Shown: positions 6,674 through 14,629 of the stretch, in pieces | How the letters are laid out: each line of letters starts with the position of its first letter | How positions within the stretch are numbered: position 1 is the stretch's first letter | DNA from: Verrucomicrobiia bacterium | GTDB lineage: Bacteria; Verrucomicrobiota; Verrucomicrobiia; Verrucomicrobiales; DEV007 | Assembly (NCBI GenBank): GCA_020439945.1 | Contig: JAGRPB010000026.1 | Location: forward strand, 1-40,778 | Direction of reading: 5' to 3' | DNA length: 40,778 nt | Notes under the pieces: model-generated | The model's input: the letters and a program-made list of their open reading frames with translations, nothing else | Database searches by the model: none | Told to the model about the DNA's origin: nothing | Position numbers and translations under genes: made by a program

Positions 6674-9250
6674 ATGGCTGATGACGATCTGAAAGATGGC
6701 GGCGGCGCGACCGGCGGAGAGGAGGTTGATTCCGGGGCGAATCCCGAAATCAACCACTGTCCGTCCTGCGGCGGCGTGATCGACATCGCCGGGCTGGCTC
6801 CGTTCTCAAAGGTGATATGTCCGCACTGCGACGAATCGGTGCGCGTCCGAACCTGCCTGGGAAACTACCAGATTCTCAAGATGCTCGGCGAGGGCGGGAT
6901 GAGCCAGGTTTTCCTCGCCGAAGATCTGGCGTTGGACCGGCAGGTGGCACTCAAGATTCTGCATCAGGACCTGAGCCGGGACGCCGCCTTGATGGCCCTG
7001 TTCGAGCGCGAAGCCAAGCTGACGGCGTCGATCAGCCATCCAAACGTGGTGAAGGTCTACACCGTGGGCTCCGACAATGGCTACTTCTTCATCGCCATGG
7101 AGCTGGTGGACAATGTCAGTCTCGAGCAGCGGATCCTGGACCAGGGGCTGCTGGCCGAGCGCGAGGCGCTGGACCTGCTCCACGATGTGGCTTCGGGTTT
7201 GCGCGCCGCCTATCAGGGAGGTCTGATTCACCGGGACATCAAGCCGGGCAACATCCTGCTGACGGAAGATCACACCGGAAAGCTGGTGGACTTCGGTCTG
7301 GCGGTTCAGCAGGGCGGTGACGATGAAGTCGAGGATCTGTGGGCCACGCCATTCTACGTTCCGCCGGAGAAGCTCGATGGAAAACCGGACGATTTCCGGG
7401 GAGATATCTACAGTCTTGGCGCCACGTTTTTTCATGCCCTCGCGGGTCGTCCGCCTTTCGATGCGAACACGGCATCGCTGGACGAGTTGCGCGAGATCAA
7501 GGCGCGACCGGTCAGTCTTCATCATGCCGGAGCCCCGGTCTCGGCGGCGACCGCGAAGTTGATCGACCAGATGATGGCCTACAAGCCGGAGACGCGGCCG
7601 AAAAGCTACGAGGCCCTGCTGAAAGCAATCGAAGAGGTGCAGGCCCGGCTCCCCGGTGGCGCCGCCTCGCGGTCGAGGCGGCACCAGGCGCTGGGAAGCG
7701 AGCGGAAGCGATTCAGCTGGCCGGTTATCATCGGGATCGGTGGGGGTTCGTTGGCCGTGCTCGGTCTGGTGATCTCGATGATTGTCGGCAAGGGATTCGG
7801 ATTTCTCGACAGCGGGACGCCCGATACCTTTCTCGGCGAGGGGGATCGCGTGCTCTCTGCCGGCGAGAAGGCGGTGGCCGCGCGTTACAACGAAGCGCGC
7901 TCGCTGTTGTTGGATGGTCGTTTCGGTGCGGCGGCGACGGCCTTTTCGTCCTTGCTCGAGTCTCAGGACATCAAGCAGCCCACGCGTGGGTGGACGGAAT
8001 TCCATGCCGGGCTGGCGGCAATGTTGAATGGAGAATCTCCGGCCAAGGCTCGGGAATATTTCGCCGAAATGGCCAAAGCTCCGGGCTTCGAGGACGCGTC
8101 CGAGGCCCTGGCCGCCCAAGGTGAATTTTTCAAGAAGGCCGGCCGGATGCTGTCGGATCCTCTCCCGGTGTTGCCAGGAGCGGAGGAGAACTTCGCCTCG
8201 GGTTCGTTCGAGCGCTTCGCTTTGCTGGCCTTCGGTTTGAAGAACTGGAACCAGGGACAATTCGATTCGGGACTGGCGTTTCTGGACCAGTTTGCGAAGT
8301 CGGATTTCTCCACGGGATTTTCCTGGATGGGGGCCTACCGGGAGTTGGTGGAACCCTATCGGGCGGACGCGGAACGCGTGCCGAAACTTCCGAAGCCATC
8401 CATCTCGATGTCCGAGGATGAACTGGTCCGCATCAAGTCGGAACTGGAAGAAAAGGTGAAAGCTTTCAAGACCAAAGGAGGAGCGAGGACCCTGGCCCAG
8501 CAACGCGCGGAACGGGTCGATACCATTCTGACGGCGAAGAAAGCGCTCGCGGCGGCCCCGCCCGAGCCTGCCAGAAACAGCGATAGCACTACAAAGGGAT
8601 CGACCGGACCGGCGGTGGCGGACGCTGGTGGCGCCGACCCGGCCACGATGCCGAATGGCGTGCCGAAGCCGCCCGCGCCGGGCGAATCGGCCGCCGCCGA
8701 ATGGACCGATGAAGCGCTGGCCGAAAAAGAGGAGTTCGGGGAGGTGGCCAATGCGGCGGGTGCGGCGATGAAAGACTACCGGTTCGAGGCCGCCCGCGAA
8801 TCGCTCTCCGCCTACGCGGCAAAGACCGAGGCGGTCGACGAGGTGAGGGGAGATTATCTCGTCGCCATCGACGACGCCAAGGCCTTCAGGGATCGTCTTA
8901 TCGCTTTCCTGGGGAATGGCGATTGGGAGGGAAAACTGGCTCGGAAGCAGGGGTTGGCGATCGATTGCAAGGTCGTCGCGGCCCAACCGGACAAGTTGGT
9001 GGTCGACCTGATGTTTGGTCCCAATGATCTGCCGCTGGCCGAAGTGGCACCGGCCTGGATGTTGGCCACCGCGCGCGAGGCGTGGCTCGTGAATCCACCG
9101 GACGATTCCAACGTGTCAGATTGGATCCAGGCCGTCTGGTTCGCTCGCGAGACGGGACTCGACAAGGAAGCCGAGCAGCTCTCGGAGACGCTGACGCCGC
9201 TGTCCGAAGAATTCGCCGCGCGCTGGAAACGGCTCGACGGGCTTCCCTGA
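6674..9250 (+). CDS. Membrane Ser/Thr protein kinase with N-terminal zinc ribbon and C-terminal extracytoplasmic domain
   Basis: An 858-residue Hanks-type kinase. Residues 29-52 hold a CPSCGG...CPHCDE zinc ribbon. The kinase domain (about 65-325) has the Gly-rich loop GEGGMSQVF (72-80), Lys94 in VALK, Glu112, the catalytic HRDIKPGNI (187-195) and DFG (206-208). All key residues are intact, so it should be active. One transmembrane helix lies at about 349-371. The rest, some 490 residues, is predicted to be outside the cytoplasm: about 390-500 looks TPR-like (repeated ARSLLLDGRFGAAATAF-type helices), followed by a Pro/Ala-rich linker near 640-690 and a further helical part. It could sense an envelope signal. 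An FHA protein sits about 15 kb away at 24249, a possible but unproven phosphothreonine reader. Confidence 0.9.
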   Translation: MADDDLKDGGGATGGEEVDSGANPEINHCPSCGGVIDIAGLAPFSKVICPHCDESVRVRTCLGNYQILKMLGEGGMSQVFLAEDLALDRQVALKILHQDLSRDAALMALFEREAKLTASISHPNVVKVYTVGSDNGYFFIAMELVDNVSLEQRILDQGLLAEREALDLLHDVASGLRAAYQGGLIHRDIKPGNILLTEDHTGKLVDFGLAVQQGGDDEVEDLWATPFYVPPEKLDGKPDDFRGDIYSLGATFFHALAGRPPFDANTASLDELREIKARPVSLHHAGAPVSAATAKLIDQMMAYKPETRPKSYEALLKAIEEVQARLPGGAASRSRRHQALGSERKRFSWPVIIGIGGGSLAVLGLVISMIVGKGFGFLDSGTPDTFLGEGDRVLSAGEKAVAARYNEARSLLLDGRFGAAATAFSSLLESQDIKQPTRGWTEFHAGLAAMLNGESPAKAREYFAEMAKAPGFEDASEALAAQGEFFKKAGRMLSDPLPVLPGAEENFASGSFERFALLAFGLKNWNQGQFDSGLAFLDQFAKSDFSTGFSWMGAYRELVEPYRADAERVPKLPKPSISMSEDELVRIKSELEEKVKAFKTKGGARTLAQQRAERVDTILTAKKALAAAPPEPARNSDSTTKGSTGPAVADAGGADPATMPNGVPKPPAPGESAAAEWTDEALAEKEEFGEVANAAGAAMKDYRFEAARESLSAYAAKTEAVDEVRGDYLVAIDDAKAFRDRLIAFLGNGDWEGKLARKQGLAIDCKVVAAQPDKLVVDLMFGPNDLPLAEVAPAWMLATAREAWLVNPPDDSNVSDWIQAVWFARETGLDKEAEQLSETLTPLSEEFAARWKRLDGLP

Positions 9251-9257
9251 GTTTTTC

Positions 9258-10607
9258 TCAGGCGAGAACGGCAAACCGTTCCTCGAAGCGTTGCTCGATC
9301 GCGTCGCGCAGTTCCTCGCCAGCAAGATGGGAAATCGCCTCGTTGAGGAACCCCTGGCTGATCATCTGCCGCGCTCTCTGGGCGGGAATACCGCGAGCCA
9401 TCAGGTAGAAGATTTCTTCGTCGCTGATCTGCCCGCTGGTGGCTCCGTGGCTGCACTTGACCTGATCGGCGTCGATTTCGAGGCCGGGCATGGAATTGGC
9501 CTCCGCTTCGTCGCTGCCAAGCAGGTTCCGGCATTTCTGATAGGCGTCCGTGTAATGGGCGCCGGGCATGACCTGGATCAGGCCGCTGAAAATCGTTCGC
9601 GCGTGATCGTAGAGGGCGTTCTTGTAAAGCAGGTCGCTGAAGGTGTGCTGGGCCTCGTGAAGTTGGAGCGTGCGTTGATCGAACTCCTGATCGCCGTCAG
9701 CCAGGTTCGCCGAAAGCATGCGGCTGTCGGCACCGGGAGCGGTCAGGCGGCTCACACTTTCGTTGCGGATCCACTTGGCGCCGAGATTCACAAAACCGGA
9801 GACGGCCTTGGCATCGCGGCCGACACGGGTGCCATTCAGTTGCACCTGGCGGGAGTGGTCGTTGAGATGCTGCACGCAGACATACTGCACCTGCCCGCCG
9901 TCTTCGGGAGCGAGATCGGCCAGGCCGATCGTAAGCGTGGCGTCGGATTCATTGAGCGAGCGATGTCGTTCCACCACGGAAACCGAAGCGCCGGCCTCCG
10001 CGATAACCAGCGCGTGAGGAAAAATCGTGGTGCCGTCGCCGCCAGCCCAGTGGGCGACCTCGATGGGCTTTTCGATGACCACATTTTTCGGAACGTGGAC
10101 AAAAATGCCGCTGAGCGTGGCCGATCCGTGAAGCGCCGCAAACTTGGCGCCACCCAAGCGGGCGGGTTCCTGCATGAAATGCGTCCGAACCAGTTCCGGA
10201 TGCGCCAATAAAGCGTCGATCAGCGGTTCGCAGATGACGCCTTCGGGGAGCCCGTCGGTTTCGGACAGCACCAGTCGGTTGTTGGCGAAAATGAACCGGG
10301 CCGCGACGTCGCGGAGACCGCGTTCGCGGGTTTCGGCAATGATGGGATCGATTTCGTCGACGATTTCGCCGGTTTTCAGGGAAGCGAATTCGACCTGTTT
10401 CAGGTTCGCAAAGCGCCAGTTCTCATCCGTCCGAAAAGGCGCCGGAGTTTCGAGAAACTGGTGCCACGCCTGGGCACGCAGTTCGAGATACCACGAGGGC
10501 AGGTTTTCGGGCTCCTCGTGACGGGGAGGGGCTGTAAACCAATCCCCTTGAAATTCGGCGGAAGGTTCCGGCTGAAGCGATTCGATTTCGGCCACGGCGT
10601 TCGACAT
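9258..10607 (-). CDS. sufD: SufD, Fe-S cluster assembly scaffold subunit
   Basis: A 449-residue protein starting at ATG 10607. It has the SufB/SufD beta-helix core (about 160-400) and the family C-terminal segment with CSHGATSGQISDEEIFYLMARGIP, the hallmark of SufD with its conserved Cys and His. The N-terminal ENLPSWYLELRAQAWHQF region fits SufD rather than SufB. SufD pairs with SufB and the ATPase SufC to form the SufBC2D scaffold that builds Fe-S clusters in the cytoplasm. The gene is 52 nt downstream of sufB on the same strand, so one transcript is likely. It ends 7 nt from the stop codon of the convergent kinase gene, and no desulfurase gene (sufS) or sufU/sufE follows it. Confidence 0.95.
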   Translation of the reverse strand: MSNAVAEIESLQPEPSAEFQGDWFTAPPRHEEPENLPSWYLELRAQAWHQFLETPAPFRTDENWRFANLKQVEFASLKTGEIVDEIDPIIAETRERGLRDVAARFIFANNRLVLSETDGLPEGVICEPLIDALLAHPELVRTHFMQEPARLGGAKFAALHGSATLSGIFVHVPKNVVIEKPIEVAHWAGGDGTTIFPHALVIAEAGASVSVVERHRSLNESDATLTIGLADLAPEDGGQVQYVCVQHLNDHSRQVQLNGTRVGRDAKAVSGFVNLGAKWIRNESVSRLTAPGADSRMLSANLADGDQEFDQRTLQLHEAQHTFSDLLYKNALYDHARTIFSGLIQVMPGAHYTDAYQKCRNLLGSDEAEANSMPGLEIDADQVKCSHGATSGQISDEEIFYLMARGIPAQRARQMISQGFLNEAISHLAGEELRDAIEQRFEERFAVLA

Positions 10608-10659
10608 TGCGATGGTTGGAGGGAAAAAAGATGAAAATTGGGGGAGGGGAAATGAGGGA

Positions 10660-12078
10660 TCAGCCGACGCTGCCTTCCATCTCCAGATCGATGAGGCGCT
10701 TGAGTTCCACGCTGTATTCCATAGGGAACTCGCGGACGAGGTCGTTCACGAAACCGTTCACGCTGAGGCTCATGGCCTCGGCTTCGCTCAACCCGCGCTG
10801 TTGCATGTAGAAGATCTGGTCTTCGCTGACCTGGCTGACGCTGGCCTCGTGCTGGGTGGCATGCTGGTTGCCGCGCACGGTGATGGCCGGGTAGGTGTCG
10901 GTGCGGCTCTGCGAATTGATCAGCAGGGCATCGCATTCCGTGTTGTTCTTGCAGCCCTTGAGGTGCTTCGGAATATGGACCTGACCGCGATAGGTCGAGC
11001 GTCCCTTGCCGACAGAGATCGATTTCGACACCACGTTGGACGTCGTCTCGTCGGCGGCGTGAATCATCTTGGCGCCGGTATCCTGGTGCTGACCATCGTT
11101 GGCCAACGCGATCGAGATCACTTCACCGCGGGCTTTCCGGCCCTTCATGATCACGCCCGGATATTTCATGGTCAGGCGCGATCCGATGTTGCAATCGATC
11201 CAGCGGATCTCGGCGTTTTCGTGGGCGAGACCGCGCTTGGTCACCAGGTTGAAGACGTTGTTCGACCAGTTCTGGACGGTGATGTACTGGATCTTGGCGT
11301 CCTTCATCGCCACCAGTTCGACGACCGCACTGTGGAGTGTCGCGGTCTCGAACTTGGGCGCGGTGCAGCCTTCCATGTAGGTCACTTCCGCGCCCTCGTC
11401 GACGATGATGAGGGTGCGCTCGAATTGACCGAAATTCTCCGCGTTGATCCGGAAGTAGGCCTGCAACGGGTGTCCCACCTTCACGCCGGGCGGCACGTAG
11501 ATGAAACTGCCGCCGGAAAAGACCGCACTGTTCAGGGCCGAGAACTTGTTGTCTCCGGTGGGGATGACCTTGCCAAACCACTTGCGAAACAATTCGGGAT
11601 GTTCGCGCAGTCCTTCTGTGGAATTCACGAAGATGACGCCCTGTTTTTCCAATTCCTCCTTCACATTGGAGTAGGCGGCCTCGCTGTCGAACTGGGCCTC
11701 GACGCCGGCGAGGAACTTCCGTTCTTTTTCCGGAATACCGAGACGCTCGAAAGTCTGCTTCACATCGTCCGGCACCTCATCCCAACTGCGGGTGGGGCGT
11801 TGGCCTTTCGCCAGGTAGTAGCGGATTTCGTCGAACTTGATGTTCTCCAGATCCTTGCTCGCCCAGTGCGTCGGCATGGGCTTGTCGAGGAAGATCTTGA
11901 GCGCGCGTTTCCGGAAATCGCGAACCCATTCTGCCTCCTGCTTGGCATCGGAAATATAGTCGATGACGGTCTCGCTGAGGCCGTAGCCGGCATCGAAACT
12001 GTAGGCTTCGGGGAAGCTGAAGTTTCCCTCCGACTGGTCGATCGAGACCGCTTCCAGGGTGGCGTTGTCGTGGGGCAT
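10660..12078 (-). CDS. sufB: SufB, Fe-S cluster assembly scaffold protein
   Basis: A 472-residue protein, the usual length for SufB. The chosen start is ATG 12078 ([11 protein letters not shown]); an upstream TTG at 12129 would add 17 residues encoded by the AT-rich inverted repeat and is unlikely. SufB marks include [13 protein letters not shown] near the N-terminus, [22 protein letters not shown], the [18 protein letters not shown] stretch and [19 protein letters not shown], plus the C-terminal [15 protein letters not shown]. SufB is the subunit on which nascent Fe-S clusters form, with SufC-driven conformational change. A 123-bp spacer with an inverted repeat separates it from sufC. Confidence 0.95.
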   Translation of the reverse strand: MPHDNATLEAVSIDQSEGNFSFPEAYSFDAGYGLSETVIDYISDAKQEAEWVRDFRKRALKIFLDKPMPTHWASKDLENIKFDEIRYYLAKGQRPTRSWDEVPDDVKQTFERLGIPEKERKFLAGVEAQFDSEAAYSNVKEELEKQGVIFVNSTEGLREHPELFRKWFGKVIPTGDNKFSALNSAVFSGGSFIYVPPGVKVGHPLQAYFRINAENFGQFERTLIIVDEGAEVTYMEGCTAPKFETATLHSAVVELVAMKDAKIQYITVQNWSNNVFNLVTKRGLAHENAEIRWIDCNIGSRLTMKYPGVIMKGRKARGEVISIALANDGQHQDTGAKMIHAADETTSNVVSKSISVGKGRSTYRGQVHIPKHLKGCKNNTECDALLINSQSRTDTYPAITVRGNQHATQHEASVSQVSEDQIFYMQQRGLSEAEAMSLSVNGFVNDLVREFPMEYSVELKRLIDLEMEGSVG

Positions 12079-12104
12079 GGCTTTGATTAAGTGAGAGGTG
12101 AAAA

Positions 12105-12193
12105 GTGATGAGTGATAAGAGGCAGGCAACGAGAGATGAGAAACTAACTACTTATAACTTGTGACTTTTAACTAATTACTTATGACTCATCAC
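12105..12193. repeat. AT-rich inverted repeat between sufC and sufB
   Basis: The left arm GTGATGAGTGATAAG (12105-12119) and the right arm CTTATGACTCATCAC (12179-12193) are complementary at 14 of 15 positions, around a 59-nt AT-rich interval that itself contains repeated ACTTATAACTT / ACTTTTAACTAATTACT units. It lies wholly in the spacer between the sufC stop codon and the sufB start. It shares GACTCATCACTC with the element at 4429-4447. It could fold in RNA and separate sufC from sufBD expression or stability; that role is inference. Confidence 0.6.
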
Positions 12194-12201
12194 TCGATCC
12201 C

Positions 12202-12957
12202 TCAGGCGGCCAGTTCTTCCTTCACCCAGTCGTAGCCTTTTTCTTCCAGTTCGAGCGCGAGTTCCTTGTCGCCCGAGCGGATGATGCGTCCGTCGAACAT
12301 GACGTGCACCTTGTCGGGCACGATGTAGTCCAGCAGACGCTGGTAGTGGGTGATGACGAGAAAGCCGCGTTCGGGCGAGCGCATCGCGTTGACGCCCTGC
12401 GAGACGATCCGGAGCGCGTCGATGTCAAGCCCGCTGTCGGTTTCGTCGAGAATCGCGTAGGTCGGCTCCAGCATCATCATCTGGAGGATCTCGTTGCGCT
12501 TTTTCTCGCCGCCGGAGAAGCCTTCATTGACTGAGCGACCGGTGAATTTGCGATCCATTTCCAGCTCGTCCATCCGGGCATACATCTGCTTGTAAAAGGC
12601 AACCGCGTCGATTTCCTCGCCCTTGGGGAGGCGGGCCTGGAGGGCGGCACGGAGGAAATTGGCGTTGCTGACGCCCGGAATTTCGTGGGGATACTGGAAG
12701 GCGAGAAACAGTCCGGCGCGGGAACGTTCGTCGATTTCCATGCCGAGCAGATCCTGTCCATCCATGAGCACGGAACCGCCGGTGATTTCATATTCCTCGT
12801 TGCCGGCCAGCACCTTGGCCAGCGTCGACTTGCCGGAGCCATTGGGGCCCATGATGGCGTGGACTTCGCCCTTGGGGATGTCGAGTGTGAGGCCCTTGAT
12901 GATTTCGGTGCCGTCGACAGAGACGTGGAGATCGTTGATGGAGAGACTTTGGTTCAT
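12202..12957 (-). CDS. sufC: SufC, Fe-S assembly ATPase
   Basis: A 251-residue ABC-type ATPase. Walker A is GPNGSGKST (37-45), the signature is FSGGEKKR (147-154), and Walker B with the switch region is [12 protein letters not shown] (167-178). The [11 protein letters not shown] version and the [18 protein letters not shown] segment are characteristic of SufC and set it apart from transporter ATPases. It powers the SufBC2D scaffold in the cytoplasm. The order here is regulator, sufC, sufB, sufD, whereas sufB-sufC-sufD is the commoner order. The start ATG has no purine-rich site upstream; the leader is C/T-rich. It begins 51 nt downstream of the Fur-type regulator gene. Confidence 0.95.
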   Translation of the reverse strand: MNQSLSINDLHVSVDGTEIIKGLTLDIPKGEVHAIMGPNGSGKSTLAKVLAGNEEYEITGGSVLMDGQDLLGMEIDERSRAGLFLAFQYPHEIPGVSNANFLRAALQARLPKGEEIDAVAFYKQMYARMDELEMDRKFTGRSVNEGFSGGEKKRNEILQMMMLEPTYAILDETDSGLDIDALRIVSQGVNAMRSPERGFLVITHYQRLLDYIVPDKVHVMFDGRIIRSGDKELALELEEKGYDWVKEELAA

Positions 12958-13008
12958 GTGGATAAGGAAAGAGTGGGGAAGGGGGGGAAAGGTCTGAACC
13001 GATCGATT

Positions 13009-13470
13009 TCAGGAGTGACTTGAGGTTTTGGGGCCTTCAGCGCCGCAATTCGGACAGACACCCTTCATGGCTACGTCAATGTGATCGATGCGGGAACCTT
13101 CGGGGAGCGCCCAAGCTGCCACCGCATCCGCTTTCAGGCGCAGATCGATGTCAAAAATCTGGCGGCACTCCGAGCAGTAGAAATGGGCGTGCGGCCGGAG
13201 GTTCGGGCAGTAACGCGAGGCTTCGCGGTCCACGTTGACCTGCTTGATCAGGCCCGCGTGAGTCATGGTTTCCAGGCAGTTATAAACGGTCGCCAGCGAG
13301 ATGCCGGGCATTTTTCCCTTGGCGCGAAGGAACACCTCGGACGCGGTCGGGTGGTCGCGTTCGTCCATGAGGACGTCGTAGACGACCTTTCGCTGCTTGG
13401 TCATGCGAAAGTCGCCAAAACCACTGTGGGTCAGGTTTCCCTCACTGACGGTTGGAGAAGATTGAGACAT
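13009..13470 (-). CDS. Fur/PerR-family metal-dependent transcriptional repressor
   Basis: A 153-residue protein of the Fur superfamily. The winged-helix DNA-binding part (about 20-90) includes TKQRKVVYDVL, HPTASEVFLRAK and ISLATVYNCLETMTHAGLI. The metal-binding dimer domain has RPHAHFYC (92-99). Two CxxC pairs, Cys99/Cys102 and Cys139/Cys142, would bind structural zinc as in PerR and Fur. HAHFYCSECRQIFDI is closest in style to the PerR branch. It lies directly upstream of sufCBD on the same strand with a 51-nt gap, and a Per-box-like palindrome lies 53-67 bp upstream of its start codon. I infer an autoregulated sensor of iron or peroxide that also controls the suf genes. Family is firm; PerR versus Fur is not settled. 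Confidence 0.9.
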   Translation of the reverse strand: MSQSSPTVSEGNLTHSGFGDFRMTKQRKVVYDVLMDERDHPTASEVFLRAKGKMPGISLATVYNCLETMTHAGLIKQVNVDREASRYCPNLRPHAHFYCSECRQIFDIDLRLKADAVAAWALPEGSRIDHIDVAMKGVCPNCGAEGPKTSSHS

Positions 13471-13522
13471 CGTTTGGCTGGGGGTTACGCTCCTGTACGC
13501 ATAACCGGACTCCTATTGAGAT

Positions 13523-13537
13523 CAAGAATTATTCTAA
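13523..13537 (-). promoter_or_regulatory. Per-box-like operator upstream of the Fur/PerR gene
   Basis: The minus strand reads TTAGAAT-A-ATTCTTG, a 7-1-7 palindrome with a perfect AGAAT/ATTCT core. It matches the known Per-box/Fur-box 7-1-7 layout (TTATAATNATTATAA) at most positions. It sits in an AT-rich patch 53-67 bp upstream of the regulator start codon, and its TAGAAT half could double as a -10 element, so bound repressor would block transcription. Expected for autoregulation of this family. Confidence 0.6.
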
Positions 13538-13631
13538 ATAAAAATTGGGTGGGAAGAGAGAATCGGAGAGAGTCGCCAGGTTTGCTCGTTGGGACCCGTT
13601 GAAACTGAAGCGCTCCACGCGTTCGGTGCGT

Positions 13632-14606
13632 TCAGGAGTGCCCGGGTTCGTTTCCCGTTTCCCTCTCTTTCTCCAAACCGTTGAGGTGTCGATAGAGCAC
13701 GTAAAGAAACAGGAAAACAAAGCCGGCCGGAATGGTGAAGACCCAGGAAACCAGTCCGCTGACGACCCACGATTCGAGGGCGATGCTCTCCCACGCCAGA
13801 TCCAGGAATAAATTGGGGACGGTGCTGAGCAGGAAGATAACGATCACACCGAAAAGGAAGCAGGTCCCCAGCCTCCTGGTGCTCAGGTGAAAAGACCGGT
13901 GGACGGAGAGATAGCCGGACTTTTTTTCCACCGTGGCGATGACGTCGGCAACGCACAACCGGGCTGCGAAAAAGAAGGCGGGGATGACGAGAAACAGGAA
14001 CCCGAGGAGAATGACGATCGTGGACATCAGGCGCGCCGTCAGCACCGGGAAGTAGCGTCGCAGTGCCAGCAGCGTGTCGCCCCCGAGATCGGGATTCTGC
14101 CCCTGCCAGGTCCGGTGGAGGGAAGCGACGAAAAAAATCTCTCCCAACAGGCCGCCAACGACGTTCAGGATGGTGCTGATCAACTGGTATTGGGCGGAAT
14201 TCATCATGGTCGAATCCGGATCGATGCCGCCATCACCCCAGTCCACGTGATGCCAGCCGACAAAACTGTCGATCAGATCGAGAGGTAGCCAGAAAACGAT
14301 CAGGAAGATCGCGAAAGGAATCAGGGTTCGTTTCCACAGGCGAAAACCCTGTCGGAAAATGGTTCCGATTTTCCCGTCCAGAGGCTGATCCAGGAAACCG
14401 TGATCGATCGCCACCGATTCTCCGGTTTCAAGTTGCCGGATGAAGGCATCCTTGTGTTCCGGAGCGACATAGTGCGCGCCATAGGGGAGCATCTGCGATC
14501 GAGGGCGACGCTCGCCACTGAGCGCGCAGGTCTCCCAAGCCTCGCCATCCTCGGTTGCGTTCGCCCCCGGATCGGTGGGGGAGGAATGACTCTGCTCGCC
14601 GTCCAT
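13632..14606 (-). CDS. Polytopic membrane protein of unknown function
   Basis: I do not recognise a named family. Starting at ATG 14606 gives 324 residues. A Glu/Ser-rich cytoplasmic N-terminus contains a short conserved-looking motif (CALSGERRPRSQMLPYG and VAPEHKDAFIRQL). Five predicted membrane helices follow, at about 93-115, 140-165, 192-218, 245-268 and 282-306. An amphipathic loop (about 225-243, VEKKSGYLSVHRSFHLSTRR) precedes helix 4. The general look resembles YciC/GDPD-type membrane domains but that is not a firm call. It begins 23 nt after the metallo-beta-lactamase gene, so the two are probably cotranscribed. An in-frame upstream extension was not used because it would overlap that gene. 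Confidence 0.7.
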   Translation of the reverse strand: MDGEQSHSSPTDPGANATEDGEAWETCALSGERRPRSQMLPYGAHYVAPEHKDAFIRQLETGESVAIDHGFLDQPLDGKIGTIFRQGFRLWKRTLIPFAIFLIVFWLPLDLIDSFVGWHHVDWGDGGIDPDSTMMNSAQYQLISTILNVVGGLLGEIFFVASLHRTWQGQNPDLGGDTLLALRRYFPVLTARLMSTIVILLGFLFLVIPAFFFAARLCVADVIATVEKKSGYLSVHRSFHLSTRRLGTCFLFGVIVIFLLSTVPNLFLDLAWESIALESWVVSGLVSWVFTIPAGFVFLFLYVLYRHLNGLEKERETGNEPGHS

Positions 14607-14629
14607 TTCGCTTCGAGCCAGGTGCTGAA

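Noticed and set aside
6806..8986. 726-codon minus-strand open frame opposite the kinase
   Set aside because: High GC leaves long antisense frames open. The plus strand encodes a complete kinase with all catalytic residues; the minus product is Arg/His/Gln-rich and not protein-like.
12079..12129. 17-residue N-terminal extension of SufB from a TTG
   Set aside because: It is encoded by the AT-rich inverted repeat, and ATG 12078 gives a normal-length SufB.
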